This document shows, piece by piece, positions 20,905-30,440 of a stretch of DNA of 42,842 bases. Position 1 is the stretch's first letter. Each line of letters begins with the position of its first letter. The DNA lies in assembly GCA_003427395.1 (NCBI GenBank), contig BFEA01000255.1:931994-974835 (forward strand). The letters run 5' to 3'. The notes beneath the pieces are model-generated. The model was not told the DNA's origin, ran no database searches, and saw nothing but the letters and a program-made list of their open reading frames with translations. Source of the stretch: Chara braunii. Taxonomy: Eukaryota > Streptophyta > Charophyceae > Charales > Characeae. The position numbers were made by a program, and so were the translations under genes.

Positions 20905-21245
20905 AAGATGATTGAACCTGGAGTAATATCTACTGAGTTGCTCTGTTCTGTGCCCTTGGTTTGCCGATGCCAGAACGACGCTGGCCGGAGCTGGGGCGTT
21001 GCCCTGTAACCTGCAAATGGCAGGAGTGTGAGGCCTTGTAGAGAGATCTGGGGTTTGCTGAGGGTGGAAGGCATTCCAGTGGTGAACCGGGGGGGCCTGC
21101 AAGGTGGCGAGAAGAGATCAGCTAAGGTTGGCGTTGGGTAGGTTGGTTTTGTCTCTGAGGTACAGTGTTCTGGTGCAGGGAGGGCTAGGAGTTGTTCTAG
21201 GATTAGGAGGCCAGAATAGCTGATATAGCATAATCTTTTATATTT
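20905..21245 (+). repeat. Repeat family B, copy 2
   Basis: Second direct copy, 618 bases after copy 1, with several small deletions (for example after GGGGGGCCTGCAAGG). See 20287-20665 for shared blocks. Confidence 0.8.
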
Positions 21246-21318
21246 TTTCATATATTTGAATCTAGCATCATTATCTGTGGTATCATCAGTATCATCAGGG
21301 TCATCATCATAACTATTT

Positions 21319-21436
21319 GAGGGACACTGAGCCCGGTTCTCAGCAGTTTTCGGTTTGATCACTCCGGGTAGATTGTGAGGACCCTGGCCTCAATCTGATT
21401 ATTGGTAATATCAAGCCTTGGGCACCGGGCCCGGTT
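21319..21436 (+). repeat. Repeat family A, copy 2
   Basis: CTCCGGGTAGATTGTGAGGACCC (21362-21384), then an AT-rich part with GGTAATATCAAGCCTTGGGC and GCACCGGGCCCGGTT, followed by an A-run. The second half matches 30330-30400 reversed. Confidence 0.65.
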
Positions 21437-21770
21437 AAAAAAAAAAAGAAAAAAAAAAAGGCTAAGTGCAGGAACTGAAACCACATGTGCACAGAGAAGG
21501 GGGAGGGGAGGTTTTGTAGCTCCTTCGTGCTCCTTTTCTAGTTCACCTGGACGAAAGCACGACCAGGTGCGGGGTGAATCTGAACAAAGCTCTGAGGACG
21601 CATATATAGCGGTGTATCTTTCCACATATTTGCGGAAGGTACTCCTTGTTTTGACACTGTGTTTTTCCTTACTTCTTGCTGAAGATTCATCATCACTTGA
21701 GTGCCGTTGAATAGTTGAGTTGAGATCCTGCTGCCCGTGCCCGATTCCAGCAAGCCAACGTACCTAGGCT

Positions 21771-21810
21771 TGTTCTGACAGAAGATTCACACTCATTTTG
21801 CACCTCTGGG
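21771..21810 (+). repeat. Motif E, copy 3
   Basis: GACAGAAGATTCACACTC followed by ATTTTGCACCTCTGG. A weaker relative lies at 21680-21697. Confidence 0.45.
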
Positions 21811-22990
21811 TGGACACAGTGTTCGTGGTCGCTACCAAAGTTCTAGTATTATTCGTGCGGCTCGACCTGATTGCCGTCTTTACCAGAGACTGCGGTCGTA
21901 GTGCTGAGAGGACTTAGCGCTCCACCCGTATCGACAAAGCTACTCAGTCTGCCGCTCAGCTCTTGGACCCAGGATGAAGTTGTTCATCGTAAATTCAAGG
22001 CTGCTGTTGTTTCTACTCAGAGGTGCTGTTGCTGATTGCTAGGGCTTTTAAGGTGGACGGTTAGTTAGCCGTGACGGTTATGGGTTGCAGCGGCTGAAAG
22101 GGTGTGACAGTGCTGTTGCTACAGCCTAAGCAGTCGAATACTGCTGAGACGGAAGTGTTGCAGCTTCCCTTACTACAGTTGCTGTGTTTTCGACGGCTGT
22201 TACGGTTCTCTTTGGACCATACTGCTGCAATCTTCCTTGGATTACGTCACTGCAGTTTGGGCTTGGGTGTTGCTTTCTCAGATTACTTCGGACCCGCTGA
22301 TTTAGTTGCTGGTTGAGTAACTATTGTTGCTGCTTTAAAAAACGACTGCTACATGCTGGTAGCTAAGGAGTCTTGGGCTGCGTCGGGTGGATGTTGGAGG
22401 TGAGGTGCTGATGTTTCGAGGTGGAGCCACTGCTGTTCCCAGGAACATCGTATTGCTGCAGTTGAGTTAACTTTTTGCTGCTGCACATATTAAATAGGTC
22501 TGTGTTCTATCTGGACATGGCTTGTGCTCTATTTTGAACGCGGCCTTTCTAGGTTGCGCAGCTGCATTTTGGTCAGAGGTTGGAGCACGCGGGTGTGAAG
22601 GTGTGATCAGGCTTCAGCAGAGGGGTCACTGCAGCAACGTGAAGGTTGTGGGAGGGTTGCTATTCTTTGTTTTGACTTCAGTCGACTGACTTGCTGCGCG
22701 CTTTGGCTACCATTGTGGGGCGGGAACAACCCTTGAAGCAGAAGTATTGGGCTTTTCTCCCCATGGCAGAGGTTTGCGGAGGGGGGGGTGTCGGTGGAAA
22801 GGACATAGGAATAGCCCGATTACCTCGAGGGTGAAGCAACCATGTAGGTACCACTTCCCTGGACTGTGGGAGTAATAGGTTTCAGTCAGGAGGGAGAGAG
22901 GGTTGGGAGGCATGTAACGGGGGTAGGCTTCCTACACCCTAAGGGCATACTCACACTAGGACTTTCCTAGATGTAACTGGCTGCTACGCA
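21811..22990. other. Unassigned stretch, GCTGTT-rich
   Basis: No gene recognised. It is rich in GCTGYTGTT words from 22000 to 22480. It ends with a GGGAGGCATG block (22901) that recurs at 23146. Confidence 0.45.
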
Positions 22991-23225
22991 GGCCAGTTGT
23001 AATTCAGAATTGTAGAAATTGACTCATCTGCTTCCACTGCAGTTCGAACTCAGGTCTGTATTTCAGCACTTCAGGGGGTGTACTAACTGAGCTAGACCGG
23101 TTGGCCAGTTGTGGATGTATGCTGGTGAGGAGGAAGAGGGGGTTGGGAGGCATGGAATGGGGGTTGGGCTTCCTATACACCCTGAGCCTGGAGGCATGCT
23201 ACTAAGGCCAGTTTTGGATGTATGT
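22890..23225 (+). repeat. Imperfect direct duplication around a SINE head
   Basis: The block GGTTGGGAGGCATG...GGGGGT-GGCTTCCTA...ACCCT occurs at about 22895-22960 and 23137-23190. The word GGCCAGTTKT occurs at 22991, 23103 and 23209. Confidence 0.55.
23031..23104 (-). mobile_element. tRNA-derived SINE head, family S1 copy b
   Basis: On the minus strand GGTCTAGCTCAGTTAGTACA forms an A box, and GAGTTCGAACTGC, 30 bases later, forms a B box close to the consensus GGTTCGANTCC. It aligns with 3527 and 23991. The tRNA fold is not complete (no matching acceptor stem), so it is a SINE and not a tRNA gene. Confidence 0.65.
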
Positions 23226-23280
23226 CACTGCAATCCTGTTCAAGATCAGTTGAAAAGTACTTGGGTGAGTATGGCCCTGA

Positions 23281-23330
23281 AATGGGGAATGTAGCTCTGG
23301 TAGAGGGGACTCTTATCTTGTAGCAAGTTG
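23281..23330 (+). mobile_element. Possible tRNA-like fragment
   Basis: GGGGAATGTAGCTCTGGTAG resembles the start and D-arm (A box) of a tRNA, but no B box or acceptor partner follows. Low confidence. Confidence 0.3.
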
Positions 23331-23738
23331 CTTTTTGGACTTCTCAATTTCTGCATTTTTCAGCAACTGCGTCAAGGAAAGAACTCCTAAGAAGGGAGAT
23401 GGGGAAGGGAAAATGGGCCTCCCCACACCATTCACAAAACACAAAAAAATGTGAGTGCATCTTTCCACAGAAGCTGGCAAGATACATGTGTTACCAGAAA
23501 CAGTACCCCATGTATTTGGTCAGTTTTGGGGGAAGATGCACTTGCATATTTTGCTTTTTGCACGTAGTAGTGTGGCGAGGCCCAATATGTACAAAGTTTC
23601 AGAGAGCGCGGTCGGAAAGTTCTCTGGTTGAGGGAAGCGGGGGGTTGGTCGGTACGAACACAGAGGAGCATAGGATCTCGGGTTATCTCGTGGATACTGA
23701 CAAGTTGTTAAGGGTGTGCCATGCGTCTACAGCAGAGG

Positions 23739-23773
23739 GAAGGTTTATGTGGACAGGAAGGTGGGGGAAGATG

Positions 23774-23833
<60 letters not shown>

Positions 23834-23866
23834 GGAAGGTATGTGTGTACAGGAAGGTGGGGGAAG

Positions 23867-23934
<68 letters not shown>
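23739..23934. repeat. Tandemly duplicated unit with (CT)n microsatellites
   Basis: GGGAAGGTWTRTGTG...CAGGAAGGTGGGGGAAGATG is followed by a pure CT run twice: CT at 23774-23831 and at 23871-23934. The poly-SerLeu frames across it are artefacts of the repeat. Confidence 0.92.
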
Positions 23935-23936
<2 letters not shown>

Positions 23937-23990
23937 GTTTGTCTGAAAATGAGTGAAAACGAATCAGGCGTTTCAGAAAATCTTCCTTAC

Positions 23991-24060
23991 CAATAGGCCT
24001 AGCCCAGTTGGTACGCCCATGAATTGTTGAAAACCTGAAATACAAAGATGGAATCAGATG
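23991..24060 (+). mobile_element. tRNA-derived SINE head, family S1 copy c
   Basis: GGCCTAGCCCAGTTGGTACG is a good A box; the B box is decayed (AAGATGGAATC). It aligns with 3527 and, after the box, shares GGAATCAGATG with copy b (GGAAGCAGATG). Confidence 0.6.
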
Positions 24061-24080
24061 AACAGAAGAAATAAGGGCCT

Positions 24081-24190
24081 CGCTGCACTACTCTCGAAAT
24101 GTGCAAAACGAGAATGAATCTTCGCTAGAAAGATGGCGAGATACGCCCCCATGATTTTTGTCTTTTGTGCATGACGAGAGTAGTGCAGCG
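24081..24190. repeat. Inverted-repeat element with 16-bp perfect arms, contains motif E reversed
   Basis: CGCTGCACTACTCTCG at 24081-24096 is the exact complement of 24175-24190. The 78-base interior carries motif E on the minus strand at 24097-24131 (GCGAAGATTCATTCTCG, GTGCAAAA in reverse). It could be a small MITE-like element or a hairpin transcript. Confidence 0.65.
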
Positions 24191-24401
24191 ATGCCCTAAC
24201 TCTGAATTACCTGGGCCGACCAGTTCAATGATGATATGTCAAATCTTTCTTGGAGAAAAAAGGCTGGTTTTTATTTTTGAGGGTATTTTAAAATGGGATG
24301 CTGGACCCTGTTTCCTGAACAAGCCATGTACACCCAGCTCACTGCTTCTCCGCGTTACGGCACTGTGACCCCTGTCATCATCCATTGCTTCCCTCTGGAA
24401 G

Positions 24402-24669
24402 AATTGACTGACAGTCAAACCCGCTCAGTGGATTCGAACCCCCCAACAAAGGGACTGCCTGCTTTTAAAAAACATGTCTAATAAACAACAGCTTAAACCA
24501 CCACTGCCCCTGACATCCAAAAGGTCTCTGAATTTAATTGACTGACAGTCAAACCCGCTCAGTGGATTCGAACCCCCCAACAAAGGGACTGCCTGCTTTG
24601 AAAAAACATGTCTAATAAACAACAGCTTAAACCACCACTGCCCCTGACATCCAAAAGGTCTCTGAATTT
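24402..24669 (-). repeat. Two 134-bp tandem copies with a B box (SINE-like S3)
   Basis: Positions 24402-24535 and 24536-24669 are nearly identical (one T/G change in the GCTTTT run). On the minus strand each has GGTTCGAATCC, a perfect B box, and about 65 bases upstream GGGGCAGTGGTGGTTTAA, a weak A-box-like stretch that resembles 26300 on the plus strand. Only one internal duplication separates them, so it is a recent event. Confidence 0.7.
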
Positions 24670-24872
24670 CGCAATCTGGGCTTGGCGCACAGTGCCAAGC
24701 CAGGGTTGGGGGCAGCGTTGGTGGGGTGTTTTCAATCAAGTACTGGGGCTGCTGGAAAACGGGACACGATCTCCGCTTGGAAGACATTTCGAGGATCTAA
24801 AGGTCCAAGCCGGCCTTAGAGGCTGATCCGACTTCTCTTTGGCGTCCGGTTTCGACAAGTTCTTGCCAGCTC

Positions 24873-24953
24873 CCGAACTTTCAGGAGGCCGAGCCCGACG
24901 TTGATCAATCTGATCGGCGGCCGTCGTTTCGTTTCGGCCTCCTGAAAGGTCGG
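24873..24953. repeat. Hairpin with 20-bp arms
   Basis: 24873-24892 pairs with 24934-24953 with one mismatch; the core TTTCAGGAGGCCGA is perfect. The loop is 41 bases. Confidence 0.6.
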
Positions 24954-25441
24954 AGGCCCGCCCCCTGAAGAACGGAAAAGTGATTTTGGATCCCACTTGG
25001 CCGCCATTCGCGGGACTTTTACGATTTTGCCGGCGGCCCAAGGGGAAAGGAATGTACTGTCACACAGAGGAAAGGACCACGTAGCCCACCTGACATTGAA
25101 CAAAAAAAAAATAAATGCCAGCCTTCTTTTAGGAGCAGGGACGGCCGTCCTCTTCTTTTGGTTTTCGGTAGAACTACTGCAGAGTCAGTTGCGGACAAAC
25201 TACCACATAGACATTTGTTTCCACTCCCCTCCGAGACCGACGAGGAGACCTGAGAAAGCGGGAAGAAGTGGGATCCAGAAAATGCCACGTCTCCCCCAAA
25301 AGAAGAGTAGTCGGATCAGCCTCTTATTCAAGTTCTGGCACTGTATAACAAAAGAAAAGAAGGAAAAACAATGCCCCCTGTTCTCATGGTGTGTTCACAC
25401 TAGCACTCAGTTTACATCTCTCTGGACCGGATCAGTTTACA

Positions 25442-25510
25442 TCTCTGTGGACTTGAATAAAGTAACTTGAAGATACATCCAGGACAAAAAGGAAACAAAT
25501 GTGGGAGGAT
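25442..25510 (+). repeat. Direct repeat left of SINE S2a
   Basis: TCTCTGTGGACTTGAA, then ATACATCCAGGACAAAAAGG and GTGGGAGG; repeated at 26081-26137. A 24-bp tandem duplication (CAGTTTACATCTCTSTGGAC) starts at 25407. Confidence 0.65.
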
Positions 25511-25555
25511 TTCCCAATTTTCATTTGCGTCTCTCACAAAACGTGGCCCCCTATT

Positions 25556-25969
25556 TTGTTTTTTTTTTCCCTTTTTCTTAAAGCTATGTTCTTTTCTCAA
25601 TTTCACCTCACACTACCTACCACTACTCCTAATTTTAGGCTTACGGGGACCCCGTAGCAGCCAGAACCGTGTTCACGAGAGAACATGCGGGGCCTGCTCC
25701 CGACCTGCAGGTGGGCGATACCGGCTAGGGAACAACCGGTAGCATCAGGGACCATGCCAACATGACCAATCCCAGTGCCTCCCCTCAGGTCCCCTCCCTT
25801 ACGAACATCAGCAGACTCTGCTCAATGCCGATCGGGGGATCCAGTGGTCTATCTCTAGGTGGCGGGCGCCAAGCATGCCCCTGAAGGTACATGAGGCCAA
25901 ATGGGGATTGAACCCACGACCTCCTGAATGCCACTTGCGTGCCTTACCAACTGAGTTAGGCCGCTGGAT
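25556..25969 (-). mobile_element. Complete tRNA-derived SINE, family S2 copy a, with 13-bp target-site duplication
   Basis: Read on the minus strand, it starts at 25969 with GCGGCCTAACTCAGTTGGTA (A box) and has GGGTTCAATCCCC (B box, plus 25903-25915). It continues into a 300-base body and ends in an A-rich tail (25556-25580). Perfect 13-base repeats GTGGCCCCCTATT flank it at 25543-25555 and 25970-25982, the signature of LINE-driven insertion. The tRNA part has no closed acceptor stem. The body and head recur at 41560-41905, and the tail at 42225-42318 in the opposite orientation. A LINE of the kind decayed elsewhere in this window would supply the reverse transcriptase. Confidence 0.88.
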
Positions 25970-25978
25970 GTGGCCCCC

Positions 25979-26044
25979 TATTCATGGCCCTTCGGGAAGA
26001 ATGAGAGTCAGTATTCATGGCCCTTCGGGAGGAATGAGAGTCAC
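25979..26044. repeat. 33-bp tandem duplication
   Basis: TATTCATGGCCCTTCGGGA-GAATGAGAGTCA occurs twice in a row, at 25979 and 26012. Confidence 0.85.
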
Positions 26045-26080
26045 TGCGAGAGTGTATTACCATAAGCAATCGATTTGCAG

Positions 26081-26137
26081 CTCTCTGGACTGGAACGAGG
26101 TCAAATACATCCAGGACAAAAAGGACTCGTGGGAGGT
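26081..26137 (+). repeat. Direct repeat right of SINE S2a
   Basis: Partner of 25442-25510: CTCTCTGGACTGGAACGAGG, ATACATCCAGGACAAAAAGG, GTGGGAGG. Confidence 0.65.
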
Positions 26138-26298
26138 TTCATGTCCGCCCTGCAATCCTACGCACCCGATGGCGATGTCCTCCTCCTGAAACCGGTGAAA
26201 AAAAAGACACTAAGTGTCCCATTGGGACACACGCATCTTAGCCTTGGTTGATAATACATAAGTCTGCCTGGCATTATACATAAGTTGGTTAAAATAGC

Positions 26299-26440
26299 CT
26301 CGGGGGCAGTGGCCTGAGTGGTGGTTTAATCTCTCCCCTTGTGAACGTTTGAGCGGACTGCTGCCCAGCAGCCAAGCTGATACCCAAGATCCCTTTTTTT
26401 TTAAGCCCAGGGTGCTGTAGAGGTCAAGGACTTGACTCCC
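26299..26440 (+). mobile_element. Possible SINE head, family S3
   Basis: GGGGCAGTGGCCTGAGTGGT resembles the start of a Leu/Ser tRNA (A box TGGCCTGAGTGG), followed at distance by GGACTTGACTCCC, a poor B box. It is similar to the reversed sequence at 24500. Weak. Confidence 0.35.
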
Positions 26441-27180
26441 GGTGATTACCCAAGGGCCCTGAGCAGCTGTGACCCGAATTCGTTTCTCTTAGTACGTTGC
26501 CTGTGATGCGCAACCTCACGCCCCCTCGCGGCTTCCCGTACGGGGTCGCCGATCAGAGTCCTAGGAGGGGCGTGGCCGAGGATTTTTGGCCGTGGGGGTT
26601 GAGTCTCCCGGTCGAAACGGGAGGCTCTCGTTTTAAGCCAGAGGTTACCCCGGAGTCGAACTGTCGCCGTGGAGTCCTGTAGAGGTCGGGTCACTTTGGA
26701 GCGATGAAATCAGAAGGGTTCCGCAAAGACGAACTGCCGTCGTGAATCAAAACGGAAAAAGGCATCAGGGGGAGAGGGCCATGGCGGCGGAAGGCAGAAA
26801 ACCCGGCCGGCATGAGTTTGATGTATAGGTGGTGGGTTCGAGGCCTTCAGGCCTTGGCGTCGGACTCATAAAGTCCACGCGGAATTTCCCGAGAGGGCGA
26901 AACGGCGGGAGAGCCCGCGGGTACCCAAGTTCGAAACTGAGCGGGCAGCGCGCCCGCGTTGCGGGAGAGTTCGGGGAAGCGTGACGCTCCCTCGTATCCC
27001 AGAACCAGTCATCGCCAGGAGCACGAGTCTCCCTGGCGACACCAGCGACAGTCGAACTGCGATCGCCACGCGGCGTGAGCGGCCGACCAAGGCAACACTG
27101 TCAAGTTAGTATAGGGCAATATCAAAGTCGGGGAATCAAAATGATCAATCAGGACAAACCCGTTTCCCCTTATATTACAC
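26441..27180. other. GC-rich stretch without a recognisable gene
   Basis: No RNA or protein gene recognised on either strand. It contains one strong hairpin: GAGTCTCCCG at 26601-26610 pairs over ten positions with CGGGAGGCTC at 26618-26627, around the loop GTCGAAA. Confidence 0.45.
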
Positions 27181-27187
27181 GCCCGAG

Positions 27188-27255
27188 GNGGGTCTCGCCA
27201 ACACACTTGCTCCNTTNGTCTCAGAGCGCGCCGTACATCCGCNTCGCAGTAGANG
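27188..27255. other. Ambiguous bases (low-quality assembly)
   Basis: Five N bases within about 65 positions mark unresolved read conflict directly before the adapter-containing stretch. Frames across it are not reliable. Confidence 0.95.
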
Positions 27256-27416
27256 CTGTCGTCATCTTCGAGGGGGAAGGCCGGTAGCGAGATGAGGCGA
27301 TCGGAGGTGAGTGATGGACACGGGCCAGACCCCGCGCTCCCGGTCATCCGAACCAACACCGTCTCCATACAACACTCGGTGCAACCCTTCTCTCTCAAGG
27401 TTAGTGCGTCGGGAGA

Positions 27417-27451
27417 TCTCTTATACACATCTAGATGTGTATAAGAGACAG
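27417..27451. other. Nextera mate-pair junction adapter (artefact)
   Basis: A back-to-back pair of Tn5 mosaic ends: reverse complement then AGATGTGTATAAGAGACAG. This is the Illumina Nextera mate-pair circularisation junction, missing its first three bases here. It is library sequence left in the assembly, not genomic DNA. Confidence 0.97.
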
Positions 27452-27454
27452 GTG

Positions 27455-27672
27455 CATCCCTCCATCCATAGACTTTCGACATCACTGATGTGCACGACAT
27501 GCTCCCATCACTCGGGGCCTCCACACACATCATGCGTAGATAAAGCAGCAATGGAGATAAAAGCGAGTCCTTCTTGCATACAAAAATTCCCAACTGACTG
27601 CCGCCCCCAGGGCCGCGGTCGGCGTCCAATCTCCACCACTGCTCAGTCCCTCCGACTGCTTCACCCCGAGTC
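27455..27672 (+). repeat. Adapter-bracketed duplicate, probable misassembly
   Basis: Near-identical to 27823-28041 (a handful of differences such as CATGCGTAG/CATGTGTAG) and enclosed by two junction adapters. A read pair was most likely inserted into the contig twice. Treat the 27417-27709 interval as unreliable. Confidence 0.88.
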
Positions 27673-27709
27673 TGTCTCTTATACACATCTAGATGTGTAT
27701 AAGAGACAG
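27672..27709. other. Nextera mate-pair junction adapter (artefact), complete
   Basis: All 38 bases of the two opposed mosaic ends are present. Frames across it give the well-known contaminant peptide SYTHLDVYKRQ. Confidence 0.98.
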
Positions 27710-27822
27710 GCTTTACACACTCCTACTCCTCAAGCAGACGGTCATCCAGTTCAATTCCCCCGTCCCCGCCCAGATACGTACGTACACACATACATGCATG
27801 CAGTCAACAACCAGTGACAGGA

Positions 27823-28041
27823 CATCCCACCATCCATAGACTTTCGACATCACTGATGTGCACGACATGCTCCCATCACTCGGGGCCTCCACACACATCA
27901 TGTGTAGATAAAGCAGCAATGGAGATAAAAGCGAGTCCTTCTTGCATACAAAAATTCCCAACTGACTGCCGCCCCCAGGGCCGCGGTCGGCGTCCAATCT
28001 CCACCACCGCTCAGTCCCTCGGACTGCTTGGCCCCGAGTCT
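27823..28041 (+). repeat. Genomic partner of the adapter-bracketed duplicate
   Basis: Copy outside the adapters, presumably the true locus. Nothing is recognisable as a gene in it. Confidence 0.7.
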
Positions 28042-28817
28042 ACCGCGGGCCCACCCCACGTCGTCACTCTGCCCGTCCTTGGGCTCGTCAAGCCTGTTCG
28101 GCGATGTGGACTTTCGCGCATAGCTCGCGCAGCATTGCAGCCAAGATCAAAGAGAGAGAGAGGAGAGGGTTGCGCGGATTTATAGCGCAGGAGGCGTCGG
28201 GTTGTCAGCCCGAGGTGCGGGCAGCGCAGGGTGCGGATGAGCAGGACAGAAGAAAGGTGGGGAGTCAGAGGGTTCGACTTCGCAGAGTCGAAATGACCGT
28301 ACGTGATTGGGGTGTTCGTTCAAGTGGTGCACATTTTCCCGCTCTCCACATTGATCCGAGCATCCCAACTACGTGGCCAATCACTCGCGGAGGAAGACAG
28401 GGTGAGGATCGAGCTTTGCGTGTGGGGAGACGAAGAGTCCAGCATGGAAGGGAGCGCGCAGCAAGAAAGGAAGATGGCGCGGGGATGCAAAGCAAGAAAC
28501 GGGGGTGCGAGGCGCGCGAAGAAGTCGGAGCTTAGGCGCGCGCACACAAAAATTCAAAAAGGTCCCAACCGAAACTGTTTCTTGGTTTTCATACCGCGGC
28601 CGCTATTCGCCCACGCGGGAGTTATTAGCCAAAAAGGTGAAAAAGCCGTTTCAAAAAAAGAAAACAAAAGCAATAAGAAAGAAAACCCCCTTTCATTCAG
28701 GTCTGTGCTACGGGGCTTTCGGGGGATTTGTGCCAACTTTGTTTTGTCCCAGTGTGCCCTTCACAAATTGGTTTCTGAGTTGTTCTTGATCTGTTTTGGG
28801 GGTAGCTTCAGTAGAGC
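28042..28817. other. Unassigned stretch
   Basis: No gene recognised. Overlapping frames on both strands, up to 219 codons long, contain no domain. An A-rich stretch lies at 28630-28690. Confidence 0.45.
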
Positions 28818-28974
28818 CACAAAAACGAGTTATACTTGCACTGTGGGGCAAGATACAGTTTGCAATTGCACTTCGGGCACCCTACCTGGCCAGAAAGCTG
28901 GGTTGTATACATTGCCCGAACTGCAATTCGAAACCGTATCTTGGCCCATAGTGCACTTATAACTCATTTTTGTG
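28818..28974. repeat. Inverted repeat with 62-bp arms
   Basis: 28818-28879 and 28913-28974 are reverse complements at about 53 of 62 positions without gaps, around a 33-base loop. Both arms therefore encode similar peptides (CTVGQDTV and CTMGQDTV) on opposite strands. That explains the two antiparallel open frames here; neither is a gene. The inner word CAATTGCACTTCGGGC recurs near 42343 as CAATTGCATTTCGGGC. Confidence 0.8.
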
Positions 28975-30329
28975 ACTCCCATGTAGTTTCCCCTCTGTTT
29001 GGGGTAGCGCCAGTCCGTGCGGTATTCGGTTTCTAGCAGCTGCAGATATCCTTCCCCGCTCTCCTCCGCTGGCACGTGTTGTCCATCCAGTGTTTCCATG
29101 CATCTTTATGAATCCTGTGAGAGTCGCAAGAGCGTCTTCAATCCACTGGTGGTCTGTGATGGTTTTCCATAATTCCTAGGCTCTTCTGCATAGTTGCTCT
29201 GCCCTGGGACAGAGGAGCAGGCAGTGTCTTTCTCCATTGCTGCAGATTGCACAGGTTTCCTGGACTGCACTCCTGCGCTCCACCGCTTGTTCAGCCAGGC
29301 ATGGGCTGGGAGCGCTAAGTCCATCATGGGCGATTGCATACTCCTCGCCTTCCCGTTTTGGATTGCCAGGACAGCACCCCACAGTATTGGATGTAGAGCC
29401 CCCGTCCCTTGTGACATGTGCTTTTGCCACCACTGTGACAAGATCTCCTGTATGTTCACCGAGCGGCTTCTACGTATGTAACACAACCGTGTGGTACACT
29501 TCAGAGGACTGATCCTCCACTCGACACTCCCAGTTCTTGTTGTTAGCTTCCAGGCCCACTCCGCCGGGTCTAATTCGAAATCCTTGATGGGTAGAGTTCG
29601 CTCGTAGATCCTGTCTTCTGCCTGTTCGATGACCCTAACTTTTTTCTTAGGAGGTGTTTCTTGATTGCTACGTGCGCCAGTGACATTTTGCTGACCAAGC
29701 TTGTTGCTTGTCCCGGCTCCTCTATGCCATACACCCCCATCAGACACCAACTTTGCACGGCCCCCGCATTTTAATAAAGGCGAGAGGTGTCACCAGTCTT
29801 GCTTCAGATTGCCATGTTGCCCAATCACCCGGACTCCACCTTTCGTCTTTCCAGCAACCTTTTCCACTTATGCGGGATGGAATTCAGGTTCTGTTGCAAG
29901 TTGTGACATCCCTTCAGGACATCCCTAATCTCCAGACGAGTCTTCTAGCGATTTCTGTCCTCCTTCCAGAGGTGGTTTATCGGCCACACCCCTTTTTCTA
30001 ACCGTGACCCCATCCGCCGTCCTTAGGTGTAAGGTCCAGGGCTTCCATGCCTGATCCGTTAGCCATTCATTGGAAAAGAGCGGTTGTCTCAGTACTTCCT
30101 CTCTGGTTCCTGGTTTTCTCACCTTCGCCAGGAATACCTCTCTCCAGATACAGACGAGGTGCCTCCAATAGTCCCGGCGTTTAGTCACGCTGCCCTTCTT
30201 GAGTCTGCCCCTCTCTCGCCCCCAGGATACTTCTTGCACCCCACCATTTCGGCATAACCCAGAAGAGGCCCTCCATGTTGTTAGGTATATTGTACTTAGG
30301 CAATCGTCTTACTCAGTGCAATCCTTTCC

Positions 30330-30440
30330 TAGACTGGGCCCAGTGCCCAAGGCTGATATTGCCAAATATAAGATATAGGCCGGGGTCCTCACAGTCGACC
30401 CGGATGCGGGAATATCTGGGAGCCTTACCCAGTTTCGTTT
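30330..30440 (-). repeat. Repeat family A, copy 3, inside LINE 1
   Basis: On the minus strand: CGAAACTGGGTAAGGCTCCC, CCGGGTCGACTGTGAGGACC, then GGCAATATCAGCCTTGGGCA and GGGCCCAG. It matches both other copies, with the second half closest to 21384-21436. It falls in a gap of the LINE 1 coding order, so it probably inserted later. Confidence 0.72.

Noticed and set aside
23399-23956. 185-codon frame rich in Ser-Leu
   Set aside because: More than a third of it is the CT microsatellites; the rest has no domain.
25898-25965. Functional tRNA gene
   Set aside because: A and B boxes are good but no acceptor stem closes, and the copy is inside a SINE with tail and target duplication.
27417-27709. Natural Tn5-type transposon ends
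   Set aside because: The mosaic ends are joined back to back exactly as in the Nextera mate-pair junction and there is no transposase; a library artefact explains them fully.
27311-27817. 168-codon frame and its antisense counterpart
   Set aside because: They run through two library adapters and ambiguous bases.
28303-28962. 219-codon frame on the plus strand
   Set aside because: It ends in the 62-base inverted repeat, begins with a non-ATG codon and has no recognisable domain.
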